Source: JAAYHC01 sp964483175 (lineage in GTDB: Bacteria; Bacillota; UBA5301). From it: a stretch of DNA of 34,223 nt. The notes under the pieces were generated by a model, which was given only the letters and a program-made list of their open reading frames with translations, made no database searches and was not told the origin of the DNA. The number at the start of each line of letters is the position of its first letter. Position 1 is the stretch's first letter. The stretch is taken from positions 1 to 34,223 of the forward strand of contig CAZAAT010000018.1 of NCBI GenBank assembly GCA_964483175.1, given 5' to 3'. This document shows positions 8,451 to 15,408 of the stretch, piece after piece. The position numbers were made by a program, and so were the translations under genes.

Positions 8451-9237
8451 TGTGATTTCCTCCTAATACCGCCCTGAGGTACTCAAATAACTTACTCGAA
8501 GGACTAAAAACATTTTCCATAAAAATTACATACATCGGCAAGAGCAACATCACAAAGACCAAGCCAATAATGATCTTGAGGGGAAAACCCAAAATAAAGA
8601 CGTTCATTTGCGGGACTGTTCTAGCGATTAAACCCAAAGAAATATCGACTATCAACAATACGGCCACCACTGGCAGGGCTATCTGTAATCCCAGTGTAAA
8701 AGCCAATGTAAAAGCTTTACTGATTATCTCCGTCAACCCCGGCCAATAGCTCCATCCTCCTAGCGGGATTAGTGCAAAACTATCCGCCAAAGCTTTTAAG
8801 ATCAGGTGATGCCCGTTGATACTCAAAAACACAATCACTGATATGGCATATTGAAACTGGCCGAGAATCGGCACCTGTTGCCCGAGTAACGGGTCGAGCA
8901 CGTTGACCATGCTAAATCCCATCGGGACATCCATCAGTTGTCCAGCTACTTGTACAAACATAAAGGCCAAGGAAAGGATAAATCCCATCGCCAAGCCGAT
9001 CAGCAATTCGTTTGCAATAAACAAGGCCAACTCCGCTAGGCCCATTGCCGAAATATCAGCCTGCACCGTGGCAACCGGCTGCATAAACAATGATGTCAAA
9101 AGGACCAAGCCTACTTTCATTACCGCCGGAACGTTCCTGGCTCCAAAAATTGGTGTCCCAGCAATAATTCCGCTGATCCGAATCACAACTAGTAAATATA
9201 AATTAAACTGCTCCGCCAAAGAGGTCAGCAAGTCCAC
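8440..9237 (-). CDS. fliR: Flagellar export gate protein FliR
   Basis: FliR is an integral membrane part of the FliPQR export channel. The 265 residues are strongly hydrophobic, with about six membrane segments, and contain the family stretch MDVPMGFSMVNVLDPLLGQQVPILGQF. The start is GTG 9237 with AGGTGA about 9 bases upstream. It begins 13 bases after fliQ and its stop lies inside the flhB start region, keeping the usual order fliP-fliQ-fliR-flhB. FliR and FlhB are fused in some Clostridia; here they are separate. Confidence 0.95.
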   Translation of the reverse strand: MDLLTSLAEQFNLYLLVVIRISGIIAGTPIFGARNVPAVMKVGLVLLTSLFMQPVATVQADISAMGLAELALFIANELLIGLAMGFILSLAFMFVQVAGQLMDVPMGFSMVNVLDPLLGQQVPILGQFQYAISVIVFLSINGHHLILKALADSFALIPLGGWSYWPGLTEIISKAFTLAFTLGLQIALPVVAVLLIVDISLGLIARTVPQMNVFILGFPLKIIIGLVFVMLLLPMYVIFMENVFSPSSKLFEYLRAVLGGNHIGA

Positions 9238-9250
9238 GGTCTGAAATCAC

Positions 9251-9520
9251 CTACCGAACATAGGTATGCAAATTAGTCAGCAAATTGGTGGTGAAATCAA
9301 CCAGCTTGGAGAGCATCCAGGGGCCGAAGATGACGACCGAGACCAATACCGCGACAATTTTGGGGATAAAAGTTAGTGTTTGTTCCTGGATTTGAGTGGT
9401 AGCTTGAAATATGCTTACCAAAATGCCGACTAATAGCCCTAGGCCCAACATTGGTGCCGATACCATCAGTACGGTAGATAATGCATCACGGCCTAGGTGG
9501 ACCACAAAGGCCTGAGTCAT
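9251..9520 (-). CDS. fliQ: Flagellar export gate protein FliQ
   Basis: FliQ is a small two-helix membrane protein of the export channel. From ATG 9520 it has 89 residues, the usual family length, with hydrophobic helices at about 14-38 and 53-75 and the conserved loop FQATTQIQEQTLTFIPKI. I preferred this ATG over the GTG at 9529 because AGGGGGTG lies 6 bases upstream of it and would overlap the GTG. That ribosome-binding site itself overlaps the true fliP stop at 9533-9535, so translation is tightly linked to fliP. Confidence 0.95.
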   Translation of the reverse strand: MTQAFVVHLGRDALSTVLMVSAPMLGLGLLVGILVSIFQATTQIQEQTLTFIPKIVAVLVSVVIFGPWMLSKLVDFTTNLLTNLHTYVR

Positions 9521-9532
9521 CGCCCACACCCC

Positions 9533-10274
9533 CTACGCACAGCTAAGTAAAACCGATTCAATCACTAAGNNNNNNNNNNAATAATAAAATTTTAAACGGT
9601 AACGAAATCATTACCGGCGGTAACATCAACATCCCCATTGACATCAGTGTGCTAGCCACAATCATGTCAATCACCATAAAAGGGATGAAGATCATAAATC
9701 CTAATTGAAAAGCCGTTTTTAACTCACTAATAATGAAGGCCGGAATCAGTGTAGTTGTGGATACGTCATCAACACTATTCGGGCGAGTAGTCTGTGTCAT
9801 AGCCACAAATAGCTCTAAATCTTTTTCCCTGGTTTGCTTAAACATAAACTCACGTATCGGCTCTAGCCCTTGGGTCATGGCGGATTCGGCATCCAACTCA
9901 CCTGCAAGGTACGGTTGTAGAGCCTGCTCGTTAATTGTTTGCCAGGTTGGAGCCATGATAAAGAAAGTCATAAACAGGGCCAGGCCGATTAAAACCTGAT
10001 TAGGAGGTATTTGTTGGGTGGCTAAAGCGTTTCGCACAAAGGAAAGAACAATCACTACCCTGGTAAACGAGGTCATCATAATCAAGATTGAAGGGGCCAA
10101 GGATAGGATTGTCAACAAGAAGAGAACTTGTAGGCTTAACTCAACTTCTTGCGGTTCGGTGACTTCGGTAACGCCAAAAGAAATCGTGGGAAATAACGGA
10201 GCCGCATTTGCTTGCCAAACCGTTCCCACGATAAGGACAAAAACAACAAAAACCAATACTAATACGCGTTTCAC
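9533..10274 (-). CDS. fliP: Flagellar export gate protein FliP, interrupted by an assembly gap
   Basis: FliP forms the core of the export channel. A cleavable signal peptide (residues 1-24, ending AQANAA-like as WQANAA) is followed by membrane segments and the family stretch FVRNALATQQIPPNQVLIGLALFMTFFIM. Residues 1-231 read normally to LPFKILL, then ten N follow. After the N the reading frame must change: the frame L-V-I-E-S-V-L-L-S-C-A, ending in TAG at 9533-9535, fits the family C-terminus (...GWxLVxxSL...). A direct read through the ten N would end early at 9558. About 21 real bases probably lie in the gap. The start is GTG 10274, 15 bases after fliO. The gene is almost surely intact. Confidence 0.9.
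9570..9579. other. Assembly gap (10 N) inside fliP
   Basis: Ten consecutive N interrupt the conserved C-terminal part of fliP. Frame on either side agrees only if the true insert has a length of the form 3n, best fitted by 21 bases coding roughly F-V-L-V-D-G-W-x, so the N count is a placeholder and not a measured length. All coordinates to the right of it may shift by about 11 bases. Confidence 0.95.
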
Positions 10275-10289
10275 CAGGAACCATCCTCA

Positions 10290-10628
10290 TTATTGCGGCC
10301 GTTGGTTAAACAATGCTTGGAACCAAGAGCTGCCTGATTCCGGCTTCCTTGCCTGCTCAGTCAATTCAGCAACCAACTCCGGGTCGGTAATCTCGACAAG
10401 TACCTCTAATCCTTTCGCAGAGGAACTTAAGACATAAAATTTATTGATTAGGCGAGCTAAAATCAGCCGATTATGTTGGTCTACCGAGAACTGCTCGAGT
10501 ATCGCAAAATTGCGGCCGCACATTGTCCCGGTAAACCTGCGGCCAAAATACCGCGTAAAAAGGTATACCAATGGGATCATTACGGCCGTAACCAACACTA
10601 CTCGTAACCAATCATATAGACTTACCAT
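10290..10628 (-). CDS. fliO: Flagellar export assembly protein FliO (FliZ-type)
   Basis: FliO helps assemble the FliP ring of the export gate. The 112-residue protein has one N-terminal membrane segment (about 6-25) followed by a basic FGRRF stretch and a small cytoplasmic domain with the FliO-like pattern FAILEQFSVDQHNRLILARLINKFYVL. It is at the short end for Firmicutes FliO/FliZ; the B. subtilis protein has a long N-terminal extension that is absent here. The ATG at 10628 starts 18 bases after cheY. Position between cheY and fliP supports the call. Confidence 0.88.
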   Translation of the reverse strand: MVSLYDWLRVVLVTAVMIPLVYLFTRYFGRRFTGTMCGRNFAILEQFSVDQHNRLILARLINKFYVLSSSAKGLEVLVEITDPELVAELTEQARKPESGSSWFQALFNQRPQ

Positions 10629-10646
10629 GCCGCCTCCGCCGGGGAT

Positions 10647-11012
10647 CTAATTAGCTAAAACCTTTTCTACCGCTTCGAGAACCCGCTGTGGTTGGAAAGG
10701 CTTAACAATAAAATCAGAAGCGCCGGCCTGAATAGCATCGATAACCATAGCTTGTTGCCCCATTGCGCTACACATAATGATGTTAGCGTTCGGGTCCGCC
10801 TTGCGAATTTCTTTTACTGCCGTTATCCCATCCATCTCCGGCATCGTAATATCCATGGTAACCAGATCAGGTTTTAATTCCAAATACTTCTGGAGGCCGA
10901 CTGCGCCATTCTCCGCCTCGCCAACCACCTCGAATCCAGCTTTGGTGAGAATATCTTTTAGCATCATGCGCATGAAGGCTGCATCGTCGACAACCAGTAT
11001 CCGCCTTCCCAT
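10647..11012 (-). CDS. cheY: Chemotaxis response regulator CheY
   Basis: CheY is a single receiver domain that carries the phosphoryl signal from CheA to the switch proteins FliM and FliY. The 121 residues contain all receiver markers: acidic pair Asp9/Asp10, phosphoacceptor Asp54 (VTMDITMPEMDG), Ser82 at the Thr/Ser switch position and Lys104 (VKPF). The ATG at 11012 follows AGGAGG at a rather long spacing of 10 bases. A 71-base gap separates it from fliY. Its kinase CheA is not in this window, so the phosphoryl donor must be encoded elsewhere. Confidence 0.95.
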   Translation of the reverse strand: MGRRILVVDDAAFMRMMLKDILTKAGFEVVGEAENGAVGLQKYLELKPDLVTMDITMPEMDGITAVKEIRKADPNANIIMCSAMGQQAMVIDAIQAGASDFIVKPFQPQRVLEAVEKVLAN

Positions 11013-11083
11013 TCAGCAGCATCCTCCTATTGTCACAACTTGTCACTTTTTCCTTAATTTCTTACCTAATTTCGACATATTCT

Positions 11084-12097
11084 CTATTGAAGGTTGTTAA
11101 CCCTTTCGACCGGGCTAACAATATCGACGATCTTGACGCCGAAGTTCTCATCGATAACAACAACTTCGCCTTTGGCCAACAACTTGCCGTTGACCATGAT
11201 ATCCACCGGTTCACCAGCCAGCTTGGATAACTCGATTAAAGATCCCTTGCCCAGGGCGAGAATTTCTTTGATCTGCATCTTGGTCCGGCCGAGTTCAACT
11301 GTGACTTCCAGCGGAACATCCATCAATAAGTTAATGTTTTGAAACTGTCCGGTATCAACCTTGTCAAGCGGTTCAAAGACAGCCTTTTTGATAGTCACAT
11401 CATTTGTTGGCTGTGCTGGAGGAGAAACTTGGGGCGTTTGAACATAAGTGAGCGGTGCCTGAGGAGCAACCGGAATCGCCGCCGTAGCAGCTGTTTCCTG
11501 CACAGCCGGGCTCCAAAGCTCTTCGAACTCTGCATCGACGAGAATCCACACCTCACCGCTGGCCAACCCATCAATATTGAGGTTAGTCTTAACGGCTGCC
11601 ACTTCCGAAGCTCCCAGAGCCTCATCGAGCATTTGGGTGTCGCCCGTGAAGATCGTGGGGCTAACCGGGCCAACAGCAACTTTAGTCTTGGTCTGGCTAG
11701 CTGCCTCAGTTGCAATACCACCGGCGATCTGGCTAAAAGCTTCCTGAATTACACCTAAGCTCATCTCATCAACGGATACAGCATCGCTACCATCTTGGCC
11801 CATCGCAACAGCGGCAATCTTGGCACCCATCTCTTCATCTAGTGCTACCACGCAGTTGCCATGCGGAGTAAACTTTAAAGGAATAACCACTAAGCCGGAG
11901 AGCGCCGGTATTAACTGAACTCGGTCTGCTTCGACCGGCTCAAGCCGTTCGGCCTCGACTTTTTTATTAACGAATTGCCCCAAAATCGCGATAATTTTGT
12001 CCAGGGCAGCCTGGGCTGACTTTGCTACAGCTTCGGTGGGTGAAGCTTGATTTAACAGGGCGTCAATCTCAGCTTGGGATAGAAAGTTATCGGTCAT
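11084..12097 (-). CDS. fliY: Flagellar motor switch protein FliY (FliN-type C-terminus)
   Basis: FliY replaces FliN in many Firmicutes and is part of the switch complex. The N-terminus has a CheY-P-binding peptide (LSQAEIDALLNQ, residues 6-17) like that of FliM. A CheC-like middle domain covers about 30-180, a Pro/Gln-rich linker follows, and a SpoA/FliN domain ends the protein (about 250-330, MDVPLEVTVELGRTKMQIKEIL). The phosphatase motifs of the middle domain look incomplete: the best candidate reads QEAFSQ with Ser in place of Asn, and I see no first-half motif. I chose ATG 12097 (337 residues), 9 bases after AGGAGG; the TTG at 12106 touches that site. It overlaps fliM by 11 bases. Bacillus FliY is longer (about 378). 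Confidence 0.9.
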   Translation of the reverse strand: MTDNFLSQAEIDALLNQASPTEAVAKSAQAALDKIIAILGQFVNKKVEAERLEPVEADRVQLIPALSGLVVIPLKFTPHGNCVVALDEEMGAKIAAVAMGQDGSDAVSVDEMSLGVIQEAFSQIAGGIATEAASQTKTKVAVGPVSPTIFTGDTQMLDEALGASEVAAVKTNLNIDGLASGEVWILVDAEFEELWSPAVQETAATAAIPVAPQAPLTYVQTPQVSPPAQPTNDVTIKKAVFEPLDKVDTGQFQNINLLMDVPLEVTVELGRTKMQIKEILALGKGSLIELSKLAGEPVDIMVNGKLLAKGEVVVIDENFGVKIVDIVSPVERVNNLQ

Positions 12098-13082
12098 TCT
12101 GTTCAACCTCCTTGTGCACCCGAGTTATTTGTAACGCCATCCTATTCCCTTTTGTACCGGCCTTACCATAAAACTTTAGACTTGACCCAACATATGCCGG
12201 AATCGGGTCTTCGATACGCGACGGCAAAGCTATGACATCGCCCGATTGCAAATCAAGTAAATCACGCACCGTGAGACGGGTGTTGCCTAGTTTTACTACT
12301 ACCTCAACCTCGGTAGAAGCCAAGCGCCCTTCAATAGCAGAACGCTGCTCAGGAGCCGGTTCTTTTGACGAACTACCCAACCAATAGTGCGCAGTTAACT
12401 TAGGCAATACCGGTTCAAGTAAAGTGTCCGGCAGACAAAGATTGAGTAATCCTTCTTCATCTCCGGCCCGAACCGACAATGTGATTAAGACAATCATCTG
12501 GTTTGGTGCTACGATCTGCACAAATCCAGGGTTTGTTTCGATTCGATCGATCTTAGCGGTCACTGAAGCCAGGTTAGCCCAGGCATCTTTGAGTTGCGAC
12601 AAGAACCGCTGTAGAATTCGACCAAGGATATTGAGCTCAATCTCGGTCAACTCGCGGGAACGGGCTGGAATATTGAGCCCGCCGCCCAATAAACGCTCAA
12701 CCATCATCAAACCCAAGCCGCTGCTGAGCTCTAAGATGCCAGCATCGCCCATCTCCTCTACCGAAAAAATCGTCACAACGGTGGGCACCGGTAAGGATCG
12801 GATGAACTCCTCGTAGGTCATTTGCTGGGTGGAAACCACGGAAACATCCACAACCGAACGCAAATACGTGGATAAACTTGTATTTAAAAACCTGGCATAG
12901 TTCTCATGGATCATTTGCAATGTCCGCAACTGATCCTTGGAGAACTTGTCCGGCCGACGAAAATCGTATTTCTTTATTTTACCTTGGCGCTCCTCAATGG
13001 CAATCTGCTCGCTATCAACCTCACCCGAGCTTAGTGCCTGCAATAGAGCATCAACTTCTGCTTGGGACAAAATATCGGACAT
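12087..13082 (-). CDS. fliM: Flagellar motor switch protein FliM
   Basis: FliM links the C-ring to FliG and receives CheY-P. The 331 residues begin with the CheY-P-binding peptide ILSQAEVDALL (4-14), continue with the CheC-like middle domain (YDFRRPDKFSKDQLRTLQMIHENYARFLNTSL, then a GLMMVERLLGGG loop) and end in a SpoA domain (VEVVVKLGNTRLTVRDLLDLQSGDVIAL). The ATG at 13082 follows AGGGGGTGAACCCTG. It lies 16 bases after fliL and overlaps the start of fliY. No residues of note are missing. Confidence 0.97.
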   Translation of the reverse strand: MSDILSQAEVDALLQALSSGEVDSEQIAIEERQGKIKKYDFRRPDKFSKDQLRTLQMIHENYARFLNTSLSTYLRSVVDVSVVSTQQMTYEEFIRSLPVPTVVTIFSVEEMGDAGILELSSGLGLMMVERLLGGGLNIPARSRELTEIELNILGRILQRFLSQLKDAWANLASVTAKIDRIETNPGFVQIVAPNQMIVLITLSVRAGDEEGLLNLCLPDTLLEPVLPKLTAHYWLGSSSKEPAPEQRSAIEGRLASTEVEVVVKLGNTRLTVRDLLDLQSGDVIALPSRIEDPIPAYVGSSLKFYGKAGTKGNRMALQITRVHKEVEQNDR

Positions 13083-13098
13083 CAGGGTTCACCCCCTC

Positions 13099-13578
13099 TT
13101 ATTGAAACACGAACTCTGTAAAGAAGACGTTCTGTACATTACCTCGACCGAGAATCTTCTCTAAACCGTTAGCTATTTCTCCTCTTAATAACCGCTTACC
13201 CTCAACATCGGAAAGTTCAGGCATACTCTTTAGGCTGAGTATGGAAATGACCGCATCTTTGATCTGGGGCAGCCTTTCATTCACGAGTGGAATTAAGGTT
13301 TCATCCACCAACTCGACGCTAATACCAACCCGTGCAAAACGACGATTATTATCTCCACTAAGATTTACGGTAAAAATCCCAACATCGTGAGTGGGACCAA
13401 ATTCAGGAATAACCGGTTCTTGAGCCTCAACAACCTTCTCTGGAGGATTAGCGGAAGTAAAGAACAGGTATGTAATGAATGAAGTGCTTACCGAAGCTAG
13501 AATCAACAAGGCTATCCCAAAAATAATTAATTTTAGGTCTAGTTGTAGTTTCCGTTCGACTGTTTTTTCGTCTGCCAT
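13099..13578 (-). CDS. fliL: Flagellar basal body-associated protein FliL
   Basis: FliL is a single-pass membrane protein that surrounds and stabilises the stator. The 159 residues have a short cytoplasmic N-terminus, one membrane helix (about 16-40) and a periplasm-side domain ending in the conserved VFFTEFVFQ. AGGAGG lies 7 bases before the ATG. It directly follows motB (16 bases), which suits its role beside the stator; in Bacillus it follows flbD because motAB lie elsewhere. Confidence 0.94.
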   Translation of the reverse strand: MADEKTVERKLQLDLKLIIFGIALLILASVSTSFITYLFFTSANPPEKVVEAQEPVIPEFGPTHDVGIFTVNLSGDNNRRFARVGISVELVDETLIPLVNERLPQIKDAVISILSLKSMPELSDVEGKRLLRGEIANGLEKILGRGNVQNVFFTEFVFQ

Positions 13579-13594
13579 GATAATCCTCCTATTA

Positions 13595-14332
13595 TTAACT
13601 AGGTTCTAATACGTTCAAATCTAGACGCAGTAACACTAGATCTACTCGCCGGTTTCGCGCCCGATTTTCCGGGGTATCATTGGGAGCAACCGGTCGATAT
13701 TCTCCGTACCCGGCTGCTGAAAGCCTTTCCGGGCTAATATCGGTTTTGGTCAAAAGATACTGAATTACCGAGGTCGCCCTAGCCGTGGACAGTTCCCAAT
13801 TTGAAGGGTAACGCGAATTACGTATCGGAACATTATCTGCGTGCCCCTCTATCCTGACGTGATTAGGTACTTTTGATAGATAGGACCCAATGGCATCGAT
13901 TAATACTGCGCCATCCGGCCGAATATCGGCCCTCCCGGTATCGAAAAGTACGCTATCCCTAAATCTAATAATCACACCTCGTTCTTCTAATACCGCCTCA
14001 ACCATGTGCTCAATCCCCTCTTCGACGAGAAAGGCTTGAATATCATGGTATAACTCTGTTATCTGAGTCATATCGACAACCGAAACCCCCGGCTCCGGTA
14101 GAAGCGTAGCACTATCGATTCCAGGCCCTTCAATTACCGTTCTCCCGGAGAGCACGCCAAAGGCGCTTTGCAGCCCAATTACCATCGCCTGAAACTTCTC
14201 GACATCCACGGAGGCCATGGAAAATAAGACTACGAAAAAGCACAGGAGCAGTGTGACCATATCGCCATAAGTGGTCAACCAGCTACCAGATGAAGGTGCC
14301 CCCGAACTATTTCGTTCTTTTCTTTTACGCAC
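13595..14332 (-). CDS. motB: Flagellar stator protein MotB
   Basis: MotB pairs with MotA in the ion-driven stator and anchors it to peptidoglycan. The 245 residues have one membrane helix (about 20-42) with the essential ion-binding Asp24 (TYGDMVTLLL), a plug/linker segment and a C-terminal OmpA-like domain (about 125-235, RIEGHADNVPIRNSRYPSNWELSTARA). Proton versus sodium use cannot be decided from sequence. Translation starts at GTG 14332, inside motA (8-base overlap), so the pair is coupled. It is the only stator pair in the window. Confidence 0.95.
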   Translation of the reverse strand: MRKRKERNSSGAPSSGSWLTTYGDMVTLLLCFFVVLFSMASVDVEKFQAMVIGLQSAFGVLSGRTVIEGPGIDSATLLPEPGVSVVDMTQITELYHDIQAFLVEEGIEHMVEAVLEERGVIIRFRDSVLFDTGRADIRPDGAVLIDAIGSYLSKVPNHVRIEGHADNVPIRNSRYPSNWELSTARATSVIQYLLTKTDISPERLSAAGYGEYRPVAPNDTPENRARNRRVDLVLLRLDLNVLEPS

Positions 14333-15131
14333 TTTCCGTCACCACTCTAGCTTCAGTGCTGCTCTCGGAGCCATGTATTGTTCGATTTGCCGGTGATAAG
14401 AAAGCCTTGAGTTTCTCCTCAACAATGCGCGGGTTTTCGCCTGCTTGGATCGATAAAATGCCTTCAATGATCACTTCTTTAACAAGAACTTCATCGGCAC
14501 TGCGGGCTGCCAATTTCCCAGCTATCGGGTTAAACACGAGATTAGAAAGGACCGAACCGTACAAAGTTGTAATCAACGCAACCGCCATTGCTGGACCAAC
14601 AGTCTCAGGCTTGTCCAACTCACCAAGCATGATAATCAGTCCAATTAAGGTACCAATCATACCAAAACCCGGTGCAGTCGCACCCATCATGTAAAACATA
14701 CCTTGGCCAACCTTGTGGCGTTCCTCTAAAAAGTTGAGTTCGACTTCGAGGATATTGCGCACCAATTCAGGGTCTGTTCCGTCAACCACCAGTTGGATCC
14801 CTTTTTTTAGAAATTCATCATCTACCTGAGCAGCTTCTTCTTCGAGTGCTAACAGGCCTTCGCGCCGGGCCTTTTGGGCGAACCCAACCATTAGGTTGAT
14901 GAGCTCAGTTGGTGACCATGTCTTTGAAACAAAGGCGTGTTTCGCAACTTTAGGCAAGCTCAGAATCGCACTTAAGGGATACTGAACAAACAGCGCAGCG
15001 ACTGTACCACCAACCACGATTGCTACCGATGGAATATTTACGAATGCACTGAAGACGCCTCCACCATCGACGATCCCGTAGACCATCATAACAAATCCGA
15101 AAACGAGCCCAATGACGGTTGAAATATCCAC
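14325..15131 (-). CDS. motA: Flagellar stator protein MotA
   Basis: MotA forms the ion channel ring of the stator and contacts FliG. The 268 residues have four membrane segments (about 4-22, 33-53, 148-170 and 178-202), a large cytoplasmic loop between the second and third with conserved RREGLLALE, and the APGFGMIGTLIGLI segment with the channel proline. The start is GTG 15131, only 6 bases after flbD. MotA in the main flagellar operon is common in Clostridia but differs from B. subtilis, where motAB form a separate unit. Confidence 0.96.
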   Translation of the reverse strand: MDISTVIGLVFGFVMMVYGIVDGGGVFSAFVNIPSVAIVVGGTVAALFVQYPLSAILSLPKVAKHAFVSKTWSPTELINLMVGFAQKARREGLLALEEEAAQVDDEFLKKGIQLVVDGTDPELVRNILEVELNFLEERHKVGQGMFYMMGATAPGFGMIGTLIGLIIMLGELDKPETVGPAMAVALITTLYGSVLSNLVFNPIAGKLAARSADEVLVKEVIIEGILSIQAGENPRIVEEKLKAFLSPANRTIHGSESSTEARVVTESA

Positions 15132-15137
15132 AGAAAC

Positions 15138-15350
15138 CTACACCCTTTCGGTACTGTCTAGCAAGGGAAAACTTGTCTTTTGTCGGTATTCTATAACTCT
15201 ATTCACTACATCTTCCATAGAATCCTTGACCAGGTACTTTCTGCCGGTTGTTAATCTGATTAAGGTATCCGGCGTCTCCTCGACTGTTTCGATCAAGTGA
15301 GCATTCAAATAGATCTCAACTCCATCGAATCGGGTTAGTTTGATCATCAT
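15138..15350 (-). CDS. flbD: FlbD/SwrD family motility protein
   Basis: This 70-residue soluble protein starts MMIKLTRFDGVEIYLNAHLIETVEETPDT, the hallmark of the FlbD/SwrD (YlzI) family. In B. subtilis SwrD raises motor torque and is needed for swarming. Here it stands between flgE and motA, 6 bases from motA, a position that fits a stator-related role. The ATG at 15350 follows AGGGGGGCACGA; ATG 15347 is an equal alternative. Its ribosome-binding site may take part in an RNA hairpin (see the separate entry). Confidence 0.92.
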   Translation of the reverse strand: MMIKLTRFDGVEIYLNAHLIETVEETPDTLIRLTTGRKYLVKDSMEDVVNRVIEYRQKTSFPLLDSTERV

Positions 15351-15354
15351 TCGT

Positions 15355-15399
15355 GCCCCCCTAGTTAGGGTGCCGGGGGACGACTAAGCGCCCCCCTAG
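15355..15399 (-). promoter_or_regulatory. Intercistronic hairpin with competing arms before flbD
   Basis: In the flgE-flbD gap the transcript carries CUAGGGGGGC twice: at 15399-15390 and at 15364-15355, the second being the flbD ribosome-binding site. Between them lies UCCCCC (15380-15375), which can pair with either G-run. Pairing with the first leaves the flbD site free; pairing with the second would hide it. There is no U-tract, so a terminator is unlikely. The repeats and complementarity are visible; a switching role is inference. Confidence 0.4.
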
Positions 15400-15408
15400 C
15401 CTAAACAA

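Noticed and set aside
9558..9580. fliP as a truncated pseudogene
   Set aside because: The apparent early stop comes from the arbitrary length of the N run; the correct C-terminus is seen in the other frame.
11013..11083. Promoter or operator in the fliY-cheY gap (TTGTCAC occurs twice)
   Set aside because: No -35/-10 pair at proper spacing; a short 7-base repeat in 71 AT-rich bases can be chance.
11084..12097. Plain FliN
   Set aside because: The protein has a CheY-binding peptide and a CheC-like middle domain before the FliN part, so FliY fits better.
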